Source: Streptomyces plumbidurans
GTDB lineage: Bacteria; Actinomycetota; Actinomycetes; Streptomycetales; Streptomycetaceae
NCBI RefSeq assembly: GCF_019857225.1
Contig: NZ_JAFJSY010000073.1
Span: 1-49,844, forward strand
Direction: 5' to 3'
Length of the DNA: 49,844 nucleotides
In this document: positions 24,401 to 32,101 of the stretch, piece by piece
Layout of the letters: every line of letters starts with the position of its first letter
Position numbering within the stretch: the stretch's first letter is position 1
The notes under the pieces: model-generated
Told to the model about the DNA's origin: nothing
Database searches by the model: none
The model's input: the letters and a program-made list of their open reading frames with translations, nothing else
Position numbers and translations under genes: made by a program

Positions 24401-24724
24401 GAAGAAGACCAGTTGGAGCCGGCCGCTGCCGTCGGTGATCGTGACCTCCAGCCGCTGGCCCTTGCCGCGGGGGGCCCTGGCCGAGGCGAAGGTGTGCAGC
24501 CGGGCGTCGGCGACCATCGCGACCACCGTGACGTGCTCGTCCATGGGGAGGTCGGCGAGGTGGGTGAGCTGGCCGCGCTCCTCGTATCTGCGCGGGTAGT
24601 GGTGCAGGAGGTCGCCGACGGTGTGCAGGCCGAGGTGCTCGGCCATCACCTTCGCGGTGGCGGGGCCGAGCACCGACTTCAGCGGCTGTTGCAGTGGTTC
24701 TTGCAGTGCGGGCACGAGATCCAT
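21482..24724 (-). CDS. recG: ATP-dependent DNA helicase RecG interrupted by an in-frame intein
   Basis: A 1080-residue precursor: 312-residue N-extein, 338-residue intein and 430-residue C-extein, giving a 742-residue mature helicase of normal actinobacterial length. RecG rescues stalled replication forks. The N-extein has the wedge/OB domain (VTITDGSGRLQLVFFGNG) and ends GEVGSGK. The C-extein starts TMVALRAML and carries VDEQHRFGVEQR (motif II), TATPIPRT (motif III), and QLRGRVGRG (motif VI). ATG at 24724 (MDLVPALQEPL) matches the family; an ATG at 24745 would add seven residues. Because the intein splits the P-loop, no ATPase activity is expected before splicing. Confidence 0.95.
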   Translation of the reverse strand: MDLVPALQEPLQQPLKSVLGPATAKVMAEHLGLHTVGDLLHHYPRRYEERGQLTHLADLPMDEHVTVVAMVADARLHTFASARAPRGKGQRLEVTITDGSGRLQLVFFGNGVHKPHKELLPGTRAMFAGKVSVFNRRLQLAHPAYELLRGDDPSESVETWAGALIPLYPATAKLESWKIGKAVQTVLPAAQDAVDPLPPALREGRGLVTLPEALLKIHRPHTKADIEDARSRLKWDEAFVLQVALARRRHADAQLPAVARRPKPDGLLTAFDDRLPFTLTEGQQKVSREIFDDLATEHPMHRLLQGEVGSGKAQPLDSLVLTPAGFRRMGDLKVRDEVVVPDGELALIDGVFPQGERDVWRLVLSDGSSVECDDEHLWIVGTSCGWHRGQAPKVMTTREIRLDTFKANGSSKWYLPAATPVDLGSDSGLPLDPYLFGLLLGDGSFRHNLRLSIIDDEIRDAVATTVAPECQLAPVRGSRCDFTIQLTRRAGGVRNPVIQTLRDLNLWGVTSHGKFVPDEFKNTSIKNRLALLQGLLDTDGTVDADGWSISLCSASRRLADDVAWLVRSLGGRARVLPKKAAFNVSVALPDEYAPFRLTRKAERVRSRPKYNTFRRGIRAVEYVGRKPVQCISVAHPSHAYITDNFTVTHNTMVALRAMLATVDAGGQAAMLAPTEVLAQQHHRSVVEMMGELAEGGMLGGSEHATKVVLLTGSMGTAARRQAMLDLATGEAGIVIGTHALIEDKVQFHDLGLVVVDEQHRFGVEQRDALRGKGKQPPHLLVMTATPIPRTVAMTVFGDLETSVLDQLPAGRSPIASHVVPAADKPHFLSRAWERVREEVENGHQAYVVCPRIGDDIDQADAKKSGKKQSPEDEAEKRPPLAVLDVAAQLAKGPLQGLAVEVLHGRMHPDDKDAVMRRFAAGDTDVLVATTVIEVGVNVPNATAMVVMDADRFGVSQLHQLRGRVGRGSAPGLCLLVTEMPEATPARQRLGAVASTTDGFELSRIDLEQRREGDVLGQAQSGARSSLRVLAVIEDEDVITEAREEAARLVAQDPDLTSLPGLRTALNALLDDEREGYLEKG
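22775..23788 (-). mobile_element. Class 3-type intein with LAGLIDADG homing endonuclease, inserted in the RecG P-loop
   Basis: The element codes for 338 residues between Lys and Thr of GSGK|T. It starts AQPLDSLVLTP, with Ala instead of the Cys/Ser of standard inteins. Block B is DDEHLW with His64 and Trp66. Two endonuclease motifs, LFGLLLGDGSF (Asp130) and LLQGLLDTDGTV (Asp227), mark a LAGLIDADG enzyme. Block F is PVQCISVAHPSHAYIT with Cys318, and block G ends VTHN with Thr336, His337 and Asn338, followed by Thr +1. Trp66, Cys318 and Thr336 match the WCT signature of class 3 inteins, which use the block F Cys for the first step. The segment looks less GC-rich than its flanks (not computed), as expected of a transferred element. 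All key residues are intact, so both splicing and endonuclease may be active. Confidence 0.92.
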
Positions 24725-24770
24725 TGCACACCACGCCACTGACATTGCCGTATACGTCCCGGGAAACCCC

Positions 24771-24800
24771 TGGTCAGACGGCTGGTTCCGGCCGTAGGAT
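24771..24800 (+). promoter_or_regulatory. Tentative promoter of the Hsp90/TPR gene pair
   Basis: TGGTCA (24771-24776), an 18-bp spacer and TAGGAT (24795-24800) resemble a weak sigma-HrdB promoter in the 165-bp gap between divergent recG and the Hsp90-like gene. It would leave a leader of about 80 bases. This is pattern matching only. Confidence 0.35.
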
Positions 24801-24889
24801 GGCGCGCTCCGGCCATGCCCGCGGTCACCGCCCCACCTGGGACCGCCCGACCCCGCGCCGTGCTACGTCCCCCCACCGGCGCTGCGACG

Positions 24890-26800
24890 ATGGACTTCCA
24901 GACCTCACAGTCATCCCAGCCGTCCCAGTCACCTCACACCTTCCAGGTCGATCTGCGCGGCCTGGTGGACCTGCTCTCCCATCACCTCTACTCCAGTCCC
25001 CGGGTCTATCTGCGGGAGTTGCTGCAGAACGCCGTGGACGCCATCACGGCCCGCCGTGCGGAGCAGCCCGACGCCCCCGCGCGGGTGCGGCTGCACGTGG
25101 ACTCCCAGGACGGCGCCGCCCTGCGGGTCGAGGACACGGGCGTGGGCCTCACCGAGGCCGATGTGCACAGCCTGCTGGCCACCATCGGGCGCAGCTCCAA
25201 GCGGGCCGACCCGACCGCCGCCGGGATCCAGGAGGTCCGCTCCGACTTCCTCGGGCAGTTCGGCATCGGCCTGTTGGCCTGCTTCGTGGTCGCCGAGCGG
25301 ATCCGGGTGGTCAGCCGCAGCGCCCGTACGCCGGACGCGGCGCCCGTCGAGTGGACGGCGAGCGACGACGGTTCGTACACGGTGCGGACGCTGCCGCACG
25401 ACGCGCGGCCCGAACCGGGCACCACCGTGCATCTGACGGCGCGGGCGGGCGCGGGCGAGTGGCTCACGCCCGAGCGAGTGCTCACGCTGGCACGGGACTT
25501 CGGCTCACTGCTGCCGTACGACGTCCGGGTCGGCGACGAGGCGGTCACCGATCTGCCGGCGCCCTGGGACCGCCCGTACCCCTCCCCCGCCACCCGGCGG
25601 GTGGCCCTGGCCCGGCACTGCCACGACCTGTTCGGCTTCACGCCGCTGGACTCGATCGAGCTGGACGTGCCGCTGGCCGGGATCCGCGGGGTGGCGTACG
25701 TGCTGCCGTCGGCGGTCAGCCCGGCACAGCGGGCGACGCACCGTGTGCACCTCAAGGGCATGCTGCTGACCGAGCGGGCCGAACAGCTGCTGCCCGACTG
25801 GGCGTTCTTCGTGCGCTGCGTCCTGGACACGGACAGCCTGCGGCCCACGGCCTCGCGCGAGTCGCTGTACGAGGACGAGACGCTGGCGGCCGTGCGGGAG
25901 GCGCTGGGCGAGCGGATCCGGTCCTGGCTGACCGGGCTCGCGGCCGGTGATCCGGAGCGGCTCGCGGCCTTCCTGTCCGTGCACCACCTGGGGGTGAAGT
26001 CCCTGGCGCGGCACGACCGGGAGATGCTGCGCACGATGCTGCCGTGGCTGCCCTTCGAGACGACCGACGGGCGGCTGTCCCTGGAGGAGTTCGCCCAGCG
26101 GCACCCGGTGGTGCACTTCACGCGGACCGTCGAGGAGTACCGGCAGGTCGCGCCGATCGCCTCCGCGCAGGGCGTCGGGGTGGTCAACGGCGGCTACACG
26201 TACGACAGCGAGCTGGTCGAGGCGCTGCCGTCGGTGCGGCCCGGGACGGTGGTCGCCGAGCTGGACGCGGACACCGTGACGGCGCATCTGGACGCGGTGG
26301 ATCCGGCGGAGGAGCTGGCGCTGTCGGAGTTCCTGGCGGTCGCGCGGGCCCGGCTGGACGCTCTGCAATGTGACATTGCACTGAGGTCCTTCCACCCGCT
26401 CTCCGTCCCCGCCCTGCACCTCGACGACCGGGCCGCCCGGCACGAGCAGGCCCGCGCCGAGGCCGAGGCACAGGCGGACGACCTGTGGGCCGGGATCCTG
26501 GGCTCGCTGCGCGGCGGTGCGCCCCGCGCGCGTCTGGTGCTCAACCATCTCAACCCGCTGATCCGCAGGATCAGTTCGCTGCGCGACGCGGAACTGATCG
26601 GCACGGCCACGGAGTCCCTCTACGGGCAGGCGCTGCTGATGGCGCAGCGCCCGCTGCGGCCGGCGGACACGGCGCTGCTGAACCGCGCGTTCATCGGCCT
26701 GCTGGAATGGGCCACCCATGGCGCATCCGATACGACGGGCGACTCCGATACGACGGACGACTCCGGTGCGACCGGCGACTCCTCGGGGGGCGGTTTCTGA
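24890..26800 (+). CDS. Hsp90-family (HtpG-like) GHKL ATPase
   Basis: A 636-residue chaperone-like ATPase starting at ATG 24890 (MDFQTSQSS). The N-terminal Hsp90 ATP-binding fold is clear: YLRELLQNAVDA (catalytic Glu and Mg-binding Asn), VEDTGVGLTEADV (DxGxG), GRSSKR, and GQFGIGLLACFVVAERI. The middle domain holds the HRVHLKGMLLTERAEQLLP and RPTASRESLYEDE stretches, where HtpG has its catalytic loop and DxVDSxDLPLNxSRE-like segment. The C-terminal quarter is divergent from HtpG and ends in a Ser/Thr/Asp/Gly tail of repeated DTTGDSDTTDDS units. Its stop overlaps the start of the TPR gene by one base, so the two are almost certainly co-translated. Confidence 0.88.
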   Translation: MDFQTSQSSQPSQSPHTFQVDLRGLVDLLSHHLYSSPRVYLRELLQNAVDAITARRAEQPDAPARVRLHVDSQDGAALRVEDTGVGLTEADVHSLLATIGRSSKRADPTAAGIQEVRSDFLGQFGIGLLACFVVAERIRVVSRSARTPDAAPVEWTASDDGSYTVRTLPHDARPEPGTTVHLTARAGAGEWLTPERVLTLARDFGSLLPYDVRVGDEAVTDLPAPWDRPYPSPATRRVALARHCHDLFGFTPLDSIELDVPLAGIRGVAYVLPSAVSPAQRATHRVHLKGMLLTERAEQLLPDWAFFVRCVLDTDSLRPTASRESLYEDETLAAVREALGERIRSWLTGLAAGDPERLAAFLSVHHLGVKSLARHDREMLRTMLPWLPFETTDGRLSLEEFAQRHPVVHFTRTVEEYRQVAPIASAQGVGVVNGGYTYDSELVEALPSVRPGTVVAELDADTVTAHLDAVDPAEELALSEFLAVARARLDALQCDIALRSFHPLSVPALHLDDRAARHEQARAEAEAQADDLWAGILGSLRGGAPRARLVLNHLNPLIRRISSLRDAELIGTATESLYGQALLMAQRPLRPADTALLNRAFIGLLEWATHGASDTTGDSDTTDDSGATGDSSGGGF

Positions 26801-29748
26801 TGAGCGGGATCACCGACTTCGACTCCCTGCGCCGGGCGATGGCGGAGAACGGCGAACAGCCGGAGGGCCCGGCGCGCAACGCGCGCGCGGAGCAACTGCT
26901 CGCCGAGGCCGAGAAACTGGGCATACCGCTCGCCGTGATCGAGGCGCTCGGGCACCAGCTGAAGGTCTACAACTACAGCTCCGAGAAGGACAAGATGTTC
27001 GTCCCCTTCGCGCGCCTGCTGCGCATGTGGGACGAACGGCCCGAGGACTTCGACGAGTACGAGGTGCACACGCTGCACTGGGTCTTCAAGTGGATGTCGT
27101 CCGGCATGATCCAGCAGCCGCACATCCCGCTCGCCTCGATCGAGAAGTGGCTCGGCGAGATGGAGCACCGCTACCGTCTCGCCGGGCACTCCGAACGGGC
27201 CGTGCGCAACGCCGAGTTCAGCGTGGCCGCACACCTCGGGGACGTCCCGCGCGCGGAGCGGGCGTACGCCGCGTGGCTGGCCGCCGACCGCGACAGCATG
27301 GCCGACTGCCATGCGTGCGAGCTGCACGAGCAGGGCTGGTGGCAGGCGGAGCAGGGGCGCGACGCCGAGGCGCTGGCGCTGTGGGCGCCGGTGCTGGGCG
27401 GGGAGTTCACCTGCGCCCACGAGCCGCACGCCGTCCTCGCGTCCTCCCTGGCGCCGCTGCTGCGGCTGGGCCGCACGGACGAGGCACGCGCGCACCATCT
27501 GCGCGGCTTCCGGCTGGTGCGGGGCATGGAGAGCATGCGGAGCGCCTACGCCGACCACGTGGAGTTCTGCGCCCTGAGCGGCAATGAGGCACGCGGCCTG
27601 GAGCTGCTCGCGGAGCGGCCGGCGTACTTCACCGACACCGGGCACCCGCGCAGCAGGCTGGACTTTTTGAGCGTGGTGGCGCTGCTCATGGAGCGTCTGG
27701 AGGCAGCGGGGCTGGGCGACCGGCAGGTGCCGGGTCCGGCCGGCCGGACGTGGACGGCGCGTGAACTCGCCGCGCACGCGCGTGCGGAGGCGCTCGCCCT
27801 GGCCGGGCGTTTCGACGAGCGCAACGGCACCTCGCACGTGAGCGAACGGGCACGCGCGCGCATGGCGCAGCCCCAACTGGTGGAACGGCTGCCGCTCGGC
27901 GTGCGTACGGCGCATCCCGTCACCGCGCACCGGGCCCCCGCGCCCGCGGCACCCGCCGCGGCACCCGGGCAGGAGCCGGACCTCGCGGCCCTGCTGGCCG
28001 AGGCACGCCGGATGTCGGACACCCTGCAGCCGAACGCGATGGAGGCCTGGGCGGCGGTCTCGCGCGCGGCGGCGGACGTCGAGCTGGACGCCCGCGACCG
28101 TGCGGAGATCGCCGACCACGAGGCGATGGACCGGGGGCCCGAGGGCGCCGAGCTCTTCGAGCGGGCGGCCGCGCTGTACGAGGAGGCGGGCGACCCGGGG
28201 GAGGCACTGGCGGCACGCACGCGTGCCGCGTACGTACGCGCGCTGACGGGCCGCGTGGACGAGGCGCTGGCCGCGGTCGCCGAGCCGTACGACCGGATTC
28301 TGGCGCTCTACGCCGAGGACGCCACGGGCGTACGGCAGACGGCGTCCGTGCTGGTGGGGCGGGCGCGGGTGCTGATGCGGCGGGTGCTGGACGCCGGGGA
28401 GACAGCGGACGGGACGCCGGGCGGGGCGCCTGACGAAACGGTTCTCGGGGCGGCCGAGTCCGCCGTGCGCGAGCTGCTCGCGCTGGTCGGCGGGCATGCC
28501 GGGGACGACGTGCGGATCGCGTCGCGGTACGCCGAGGCGCAGGCCATGCTCGCGGAGCTGGCGGTGCGCCGGGGCGACCTGGAGAAGGCCGTGGAACTGT
28601 TCGGGCGGGCCTCGGCCGCCTTCGTCGAGGCGGGGCTGCCGTGGTTCGCGGTGGAGTACGAGGCACGACTGGCCGGCCTGTCGCACCACCTGGGCGACGC
28701 CGCGGGGGCGGAGCGGGCGCTGCGGGCGGCCCTGGAGCACGGCGGAGCGCATCTGGAGGCGGTCGGGCGGGCCCAGCTGCACCTCCAGCTCGCCGAGGTG
28801 CTGGGTGGGCGCGGGCTGGCAGTGGAGGCCGCCGAGCACGCCCTGGAGTCGGCGCACTGGGCCGACGAGGCGGGCGAGGGGCCGACGTTCGGGGCCTGGG
28901 CGCGGCATCAGCTGGGCGGGTTCCTGCTGCGGCAGGGGCGGTTCGCCGAGGCCGCGGAGGTGCTGGAGTCGGCGCTGCCGGACCTGAGCGAGGAGACGCA
29001 CGGCGACGGGGTGGTCGTACAGACGCAGTGGTGGCTCGGCGACTGCCTGAGCGAGCTGGGCGAGCACCGGGCGGCGGCCGAACGGCGGTTGCAGGCCGCC
29101 GAGATCGCCCGCCACTGGCCCGAGCAGCGCGACCATGCCACGCTCGCGCATCTCGCCGCCGAGTCCCTCGGGGCGGCCGGGCTGTCCGCCGACGCCGACC
29201 GGGCGTACGCACGCGCGGGCGAGCTGTGGCGCTCGCTCGGCGACGTCCACGGCCTGGTGCGTTCGCTGCGCGCACGCGCGTGGTTGGCGCTCCGCGAGGA
29301 GGACGGGGCGGGCGCGGCACGGGAGTTGATGGCGCGGGCGGTCCGGGAGTGCGAGTCGGCACTCGACGCGGACGGCTCCGCCGAGGAGGCCCGCGAGCGC
29401 CTGGTCGCCGAACTCGGCCACACCCACCGCCAGTTCGGCGACCTGCTCGCCCGCTCCGCCGCCGAGGACGCCGACGACGACGCGATCCGGACCACACTCG
29501 AGGCCGCCCTCACCCACGTCACCGAGGCGATCACGGTCTTCACGTCCCTCGGCGACAACGCCCTGCACCACCGCACCGCCGCCGAACTGGCCGCAGCCTG
29601 GCTGGAAGCCGACCTCAGCCGCCCCACCCAAGCGACCGCACGCGCGCGTGCGGTCCTCGCGGCGTACGACGAGTCGGCTACGGAGGACGAGACGGCCCAG
29701 GGACGGCTGAAGGAGGCTGAGCAGGTGTTGCGGGTGGTGCAGGGGTAG
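26800..29748 (+). CDS. Large TPR/helical-repeat protein paired with the Hsp90-like ATPase
   Basis: A 982-residue soluble protein whose ATG at 26800 shares its A with the upstream TGA. The N-terminal 150 residues (LLAEAEKLGIPLAVIEALGHQLKVYNY ... VFKWMSSGMI) are not a domain I can name. From about residue 120 to the end it is an alpha-helical solenoid with TPR-like helix pairs: DVPRAERAYAAWLAADRD, DLEKAVELFGRASAAFVEAG, GRFAEAAEVLESALPDL, LGEHRAAAERRLQAAE. An Ala/Pro-rich hinge lies near residues 370-390. There is no signal peptide, membrane segment or catalytic motif. Eukaryotic Hsp90 works with TPR co-chaperones, so the overlap suggests a bacterial parallel; this is inference. Confidence 0.82.
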   Translation: MSGITDFDSLRRAMAENGEQPEGPARNARAEQLLAEAEKLGIPLAVIEALGHQLKVYNYSSEKDKMFVPFARLLRMWDERPEDFDEYEVHTLHWVFKWMSSGMIQQPHIPLASIEKWLGEMEHRYRLAGHSERAVRNAEFSVAAHLGDVPRAERAYAAWLAADRDSMADCHACELHEQGWWQAEQGRDAEALALWAPVLGGEFTCAHEPHAVLASSLAPLLRLGRTDEARAHHLRGFRLVRGMESMRSAYADHVEFCALSGNEARGLELLAERPAYFTDTGHPRSRLDFLSVVALLMERLEAAGLGDRQVPGPAGRTWTARELAAHARAEALALAGRFDERNGTSHVSERARARMAQPQLVERLPLGVRTAHPVTAHRAPAPAAPAAAPGQEPDLAALLAEARRMSDTLQPNAMEAWAAVSRAAADVELDARDRAEIADHEAMDRGPEGAELFERAAALYEEAGDPGEALAARTRAAYVRALTGRVDEALAAVAEPYDRILALYAEDATGVRQTASVLVGRARVLMRRVLDAGETADGTPGGAPDETVLGAAESAVRELLALVGGHAGDDVRIASRYAEAQAMLAELAVRRGDLEKAVELFGRASAAFVEAGLPWFAVEYEARLAGLSHHLGDAAGAERALRAALEHGGAHLEAVGRAQLHLQLAEVLGGRGLAVEAAEHALESAHWADEAGEGPTFGAWARHQLGGFLLRQGRFAEAAEVLESALPDLSEETHGDGVVVQTQWWLGDCLSELGEHRAAAERRLQAAEIARHWPEQRDHATLAHLAAESLGAAGLSADADRAYARAGELWRSLGDVHGLVRSLRARAWLALREEDGAGAARELMARAVRECESALDADGSAEEARERLVAELGHTHRQFGDLLARSAAEDADDDAIRTTLEAALTHVTEAITVFTSLGDNALHHRTAAELAAAWLEADLSRPTQATARARAVLAAYDESATEDETAQGRLKEAEQVLRVVQG

Positions 29749-29780
29749 GGGGCGGGGCGATGGGGGTGGCGGGGCCGCGG

Positions 29781-29805
29781 CGCGTCGGCGGTTGGGCCCG
29801 ACGCG
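29781..29805. terminator. Hairpin between convergent TPR and DAK2-domain genes
   Basis: CGCGTCGG (29781-29788) pairs with CCGACGCG (29798-29805) across a 9-base loop, in the 60-bp gap between two convergent stop codons. Confidence 0.6.
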
Positions 29806-29808
29806 GCG

Positions 29809-31542
29809 CTACTCGACCCCGATCAGCAGCAAGGCGCCCTGGCGGCCGCCCCGGTACACCACTGTGTCGACGGCGAGGTACGACTCGCGTACGCGGGCTT
29901 CCAGGTGGTCGGCCACGGACTGGGGGGCGTCGTCGCCCAGGACGAGGGTGACCAGTTCGCCGCCGGCCTGGAGCATGCGGTCGAGGACGCTTTCGGCGGT
30001 GGTGGTGACGTCGGAGCCGATCACGGCCACGTCGCCCTCGACGAGGCCGAGGACGTCGCCGGCCTGGCAGATGCCCGCCATGGTCCAGGACTCGCGCTCG
30101 GCGACGACGACCTCGGCGTACCGGGTGGCGCCCGCCGCCGAGGTCATCGACACGACGTCCTCGTCGAAGCGGCGCTCCGGCTCGTGCACGGCCAGCGCCG
30201 CGATCCCCTGGACCGCGGAGCGGGTGGGGATGAGGGCCACGCGGATGCCCTCGGTGCGGGCCTGCTCGGCCGCCGCGGCAGCGGTGTGCCGCAGGTCGGC
30301 GTCGTTGGGCAGCAGTACGACCTCGTGCGCGTGCGCCCGCCGTACGGCGTCGACGAGCTCGCCGCTGGCGGGCCGCTCCCCCGGGCGGGCGAGCACGGCG
30401 GTCGCACCGGCCTCGGAGTACAGCCCGGCCAGCCCCTCCCCTGGCACGACGGCGACCACGGCCCGCTGCACCCGCTCACGCGGCGGCCGCCCGCCACCGG
30501 TGGTGTGCACGTCGCCGAGCCCGAAGTGGGTGATCCGGATGCGGTACGGCCGCCCGGCCTCGACGCCCGCCTCCACCGCGGCGCCCGCGTCGTCCACGTG
30601 CACATGCACGTTCCACAGGCCGTCGCCGCCGACCACGACCAGCGAGTCCCCGAGGGCGTCGAGACGGGACCGCAGCCGCCGCACGGACGCGTCGTCCGCC
30701 TCCAGGAGGTAGATCACCTCGAAGGCGGGGCCGTCCGCCCGGGGTACGGAGCAGTCCTCACCGGCGGGGGCGTGATCGGCCGTACCGGTATCCGTGTCTA
30801 CATGTACGTCGGCATCCACGTCCGCGTCAGTGCCCGGCGGCACGTACGCCTGCTCCCCGGAGCTCGCGACCGGCCCCGGCGCCTGACCGGTGAACGTCTC
30901 CACCAGTGCCGCGAGCACCGCCACCAGGCCCCGTCCCCCGGCGTCCACCACCCCGGCGCGGCCGAGCACGGCCAGCTGTCCCGGGGTCGCGGCCAGTGCG
31001 GCGCGTGCTCCTTCGTAGGCCGCCCGTGCCACCGCCCCGCAGTCGCCCTCGGCGCCCTCGGCCGCGTCCGCGGCGGCCGAGGCGACCGTCAGGACCGTTC
31101 CCTCGACGGGGTGTGCGACGGCCTGGCGGGCGGAGTCGGCCGCGTGCCGCAGGGCGGTCCGGAGGCCGGAGCCGTCGGTGTGAGGCGTCTCACCGTCGGC
31201 GGTGAGCACCTGCGCCATGCCGCGCAGCAGCTGGGCAACGATCGTCCCGGAGTTCCCCTGGGCGCCTATCAGCGCGCCGTGCGCCATCGCGCCCGCCGCA
31301 TCGGCCAGCGTCGGCTTCCCAGGGGCGCCGGATCCCACCTCATGAGCTGCGAAGACGGCCTCCACGGCCGCCACGGCGGACTCCACGGTCAGATAGAGAT
31401 TGGTGCCCGTGTCCCCGTCGGCCACGGGGTAGACGTTGATCGCGTCGATCTCCTCGCGCGCGCGTCCCAGCGTCTCCAGCGCGAGGCCGCACCAGGTGCG
31501 CACCGCCAGAGCATCGAAGAATGTCTGCGGCACCTGCGCCAC
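29809..31542 (-). CDS. DAK2/DhaL-domain protein, fatty-acid-kinase FakA-like
   Basis: A 577-residue protein with an N-terminal DhaL-type kinase domain (residues ~1-200). INVYPVADGDTGTNLYLT carries the metal- and nucleotide-binding acidic cluster, ALIGAQGNSGTIVAQLLRG is the second phosphate motif, and VVDAGGRGLVAVLAAL ends the domain. The C-terminal half is DegV/FakB-like as in FakA (YLLEADDASVRRLRSRLDALGDSLVVVGGDGLWNVHVH). Residues ~240-275 form an Asp/Val/Thr acidic insert. FakA phosphorylates fatty acids bound by DegV-type partners; no DegV gene is in view. GTG at 31542 follows AAGGAGG. In actinobacteria it usually lies between rpmB and recG. Confidence 0.88.
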   Translation of the reverse strand: MAQVPQTFFDALAVRTWCGLALETLGRAREEIDAINVYPVADGDTGTNLYLTVESAVAAVEAVFAAHEVGSGAPGKPTLADAAGAMAHGALIGAQGNSGTIVAQLLRGMAQVLTADGETPHTDGSGLRTALRHAADSARQAVAHPVEGTVLTVASAAADAAEGAEGDCGAVARAAYEGARAALAATPGQLAVLGRAGVVDAGGRGLVAVLAALVETFTGQAPGPVASSGEQAYVPPGTDADVDADVHVDTDTGTADHAPAGEDCSVPRADGPAFEVIYLLEADDASVRRLRSRLDALGDSLVVVGGDGLWNVHVHVDDAGAAVEAGVEAGRPYRIRITHFGLGDVHTTGGGRPPRERVQRAVVAVVPGEGLAGLYSEAGATAVLARPGERPASGELVDAVRRAHAHEVVLLPNDADLRHTAAAAAEQARTEGIRVALIPTRSAVQGIAALAVHEPERRFDEDVVSMTSAAGATRYAEVVVAERESWTMAGICQAGDVLGLVEGDVAVIGSDVTTTAESVLDRMLQAGGELVTLVLGDDAPQSVADHLEARVRESYLAVDTVVYRGGRQGALLLIGVE

Positions 31543-31797
31543 CTGCGCCTCCTTGAGCTGCCGGCCTGGACGCAGCGTAGACCCCGGGGGGCCCTCGGCC
31601 GTAGGAGGGCCGGAGCGGGGCCCTGAGCAGCCATGGTAGTTTCGTTGTACTGGCGCAGTCGTTGTATGCTGCTCCGGTTGCCCGACACCGATCGGGCTCG
31701 CCACCTGGCACCGCCACTCAGATCTCTGATCCTGCGATCACGATCCCGGCATGCCGGGAACCAACCGTAAGTGCATCTGAAGTCTTTGGAGTGACCC

Positions 31798-31983
31798 GTG
31801 GCTGCCAACTGCGACGTCTGCGGCAAGGGCCCGGGCTTCGGCAACAACATCTCGCACTCGCACCGCCGTACGCCGCGCCGCTGGAACCCGAACATCCAGC
31901 GCGTTCGTACTGTGGTCGGCGGGACGCCGAAGCGCGTGAACGCCTGCACCTCGTGCATCAAGGCCGGCAAGGTCTCGCGCTGA
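31798..31983 (+). CDS. rpmB: 50S ribosomal protein L28
   Basis: A 61-residue ribosomal protein starting at GTG 31798 with GGAG upstream. Its first motif CDVCGKGPGFGNNISHSHRRT and second pair CTSCIKAGKV give four Cys, so this is the zinc-binding form. It is followed by a textbook terminator. The 255-bp region upstream, shared with the DAK2 gene, contains a TATGCT at 31665-31670 as a possible -10, without a good -35. Confidence 0.97.
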   Translation: MAANCDVCGKGPGFGNNISHSHRRTPRRWNPNIQRVRTVVGGTPKRVNACTSCIKAGKVSR

Positions 31984-32026
31984 CGCCCACAGCTGAGCGC
32001 GCGGCCACTGCTGGTTCGCCGCAATG

Positions 32027-32057
32027 AGCCGGTCCACCTCGTGTGGACCGGCTTTTT
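32027..32057 (+). terminator. Intrinsic terminator of rpmB
   Basis: AGCCGGTCCAC-CTCGT-GTGGACCGGCT is a perfect 11-bp stem with a 5-base loop, followed by TTTT. It is the most canonical terminator in the window and isolates rpmB from the regulator gene 44 bp downstream. Confidence 0.95.
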
Positions 32058-32101
32058 GCTGCCCTGAGAACGCCGCACCGGGACGCTGAGAAGCTGTACC
32101 C

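Noticed and set aside
26620..29631. A long open frame antisense to the TPR gene (about 1000 codons)
   Set aside because: It mirrors the third-position GC bias of the sense gene, reads as Arg/Pro/Gly-rich low-complexity protein, and has no domain or ribosome-binding site. Similar antisense frames lie over smc and the AfsR-like gene.
31641..31670. Strong promoter for rpmB from TTGTAC and TATGCT
   Set aside because: The two hexamers are only 14 bases apart, too short for a standard sigma-70-type promoter; only the -10-like element is mentioned.
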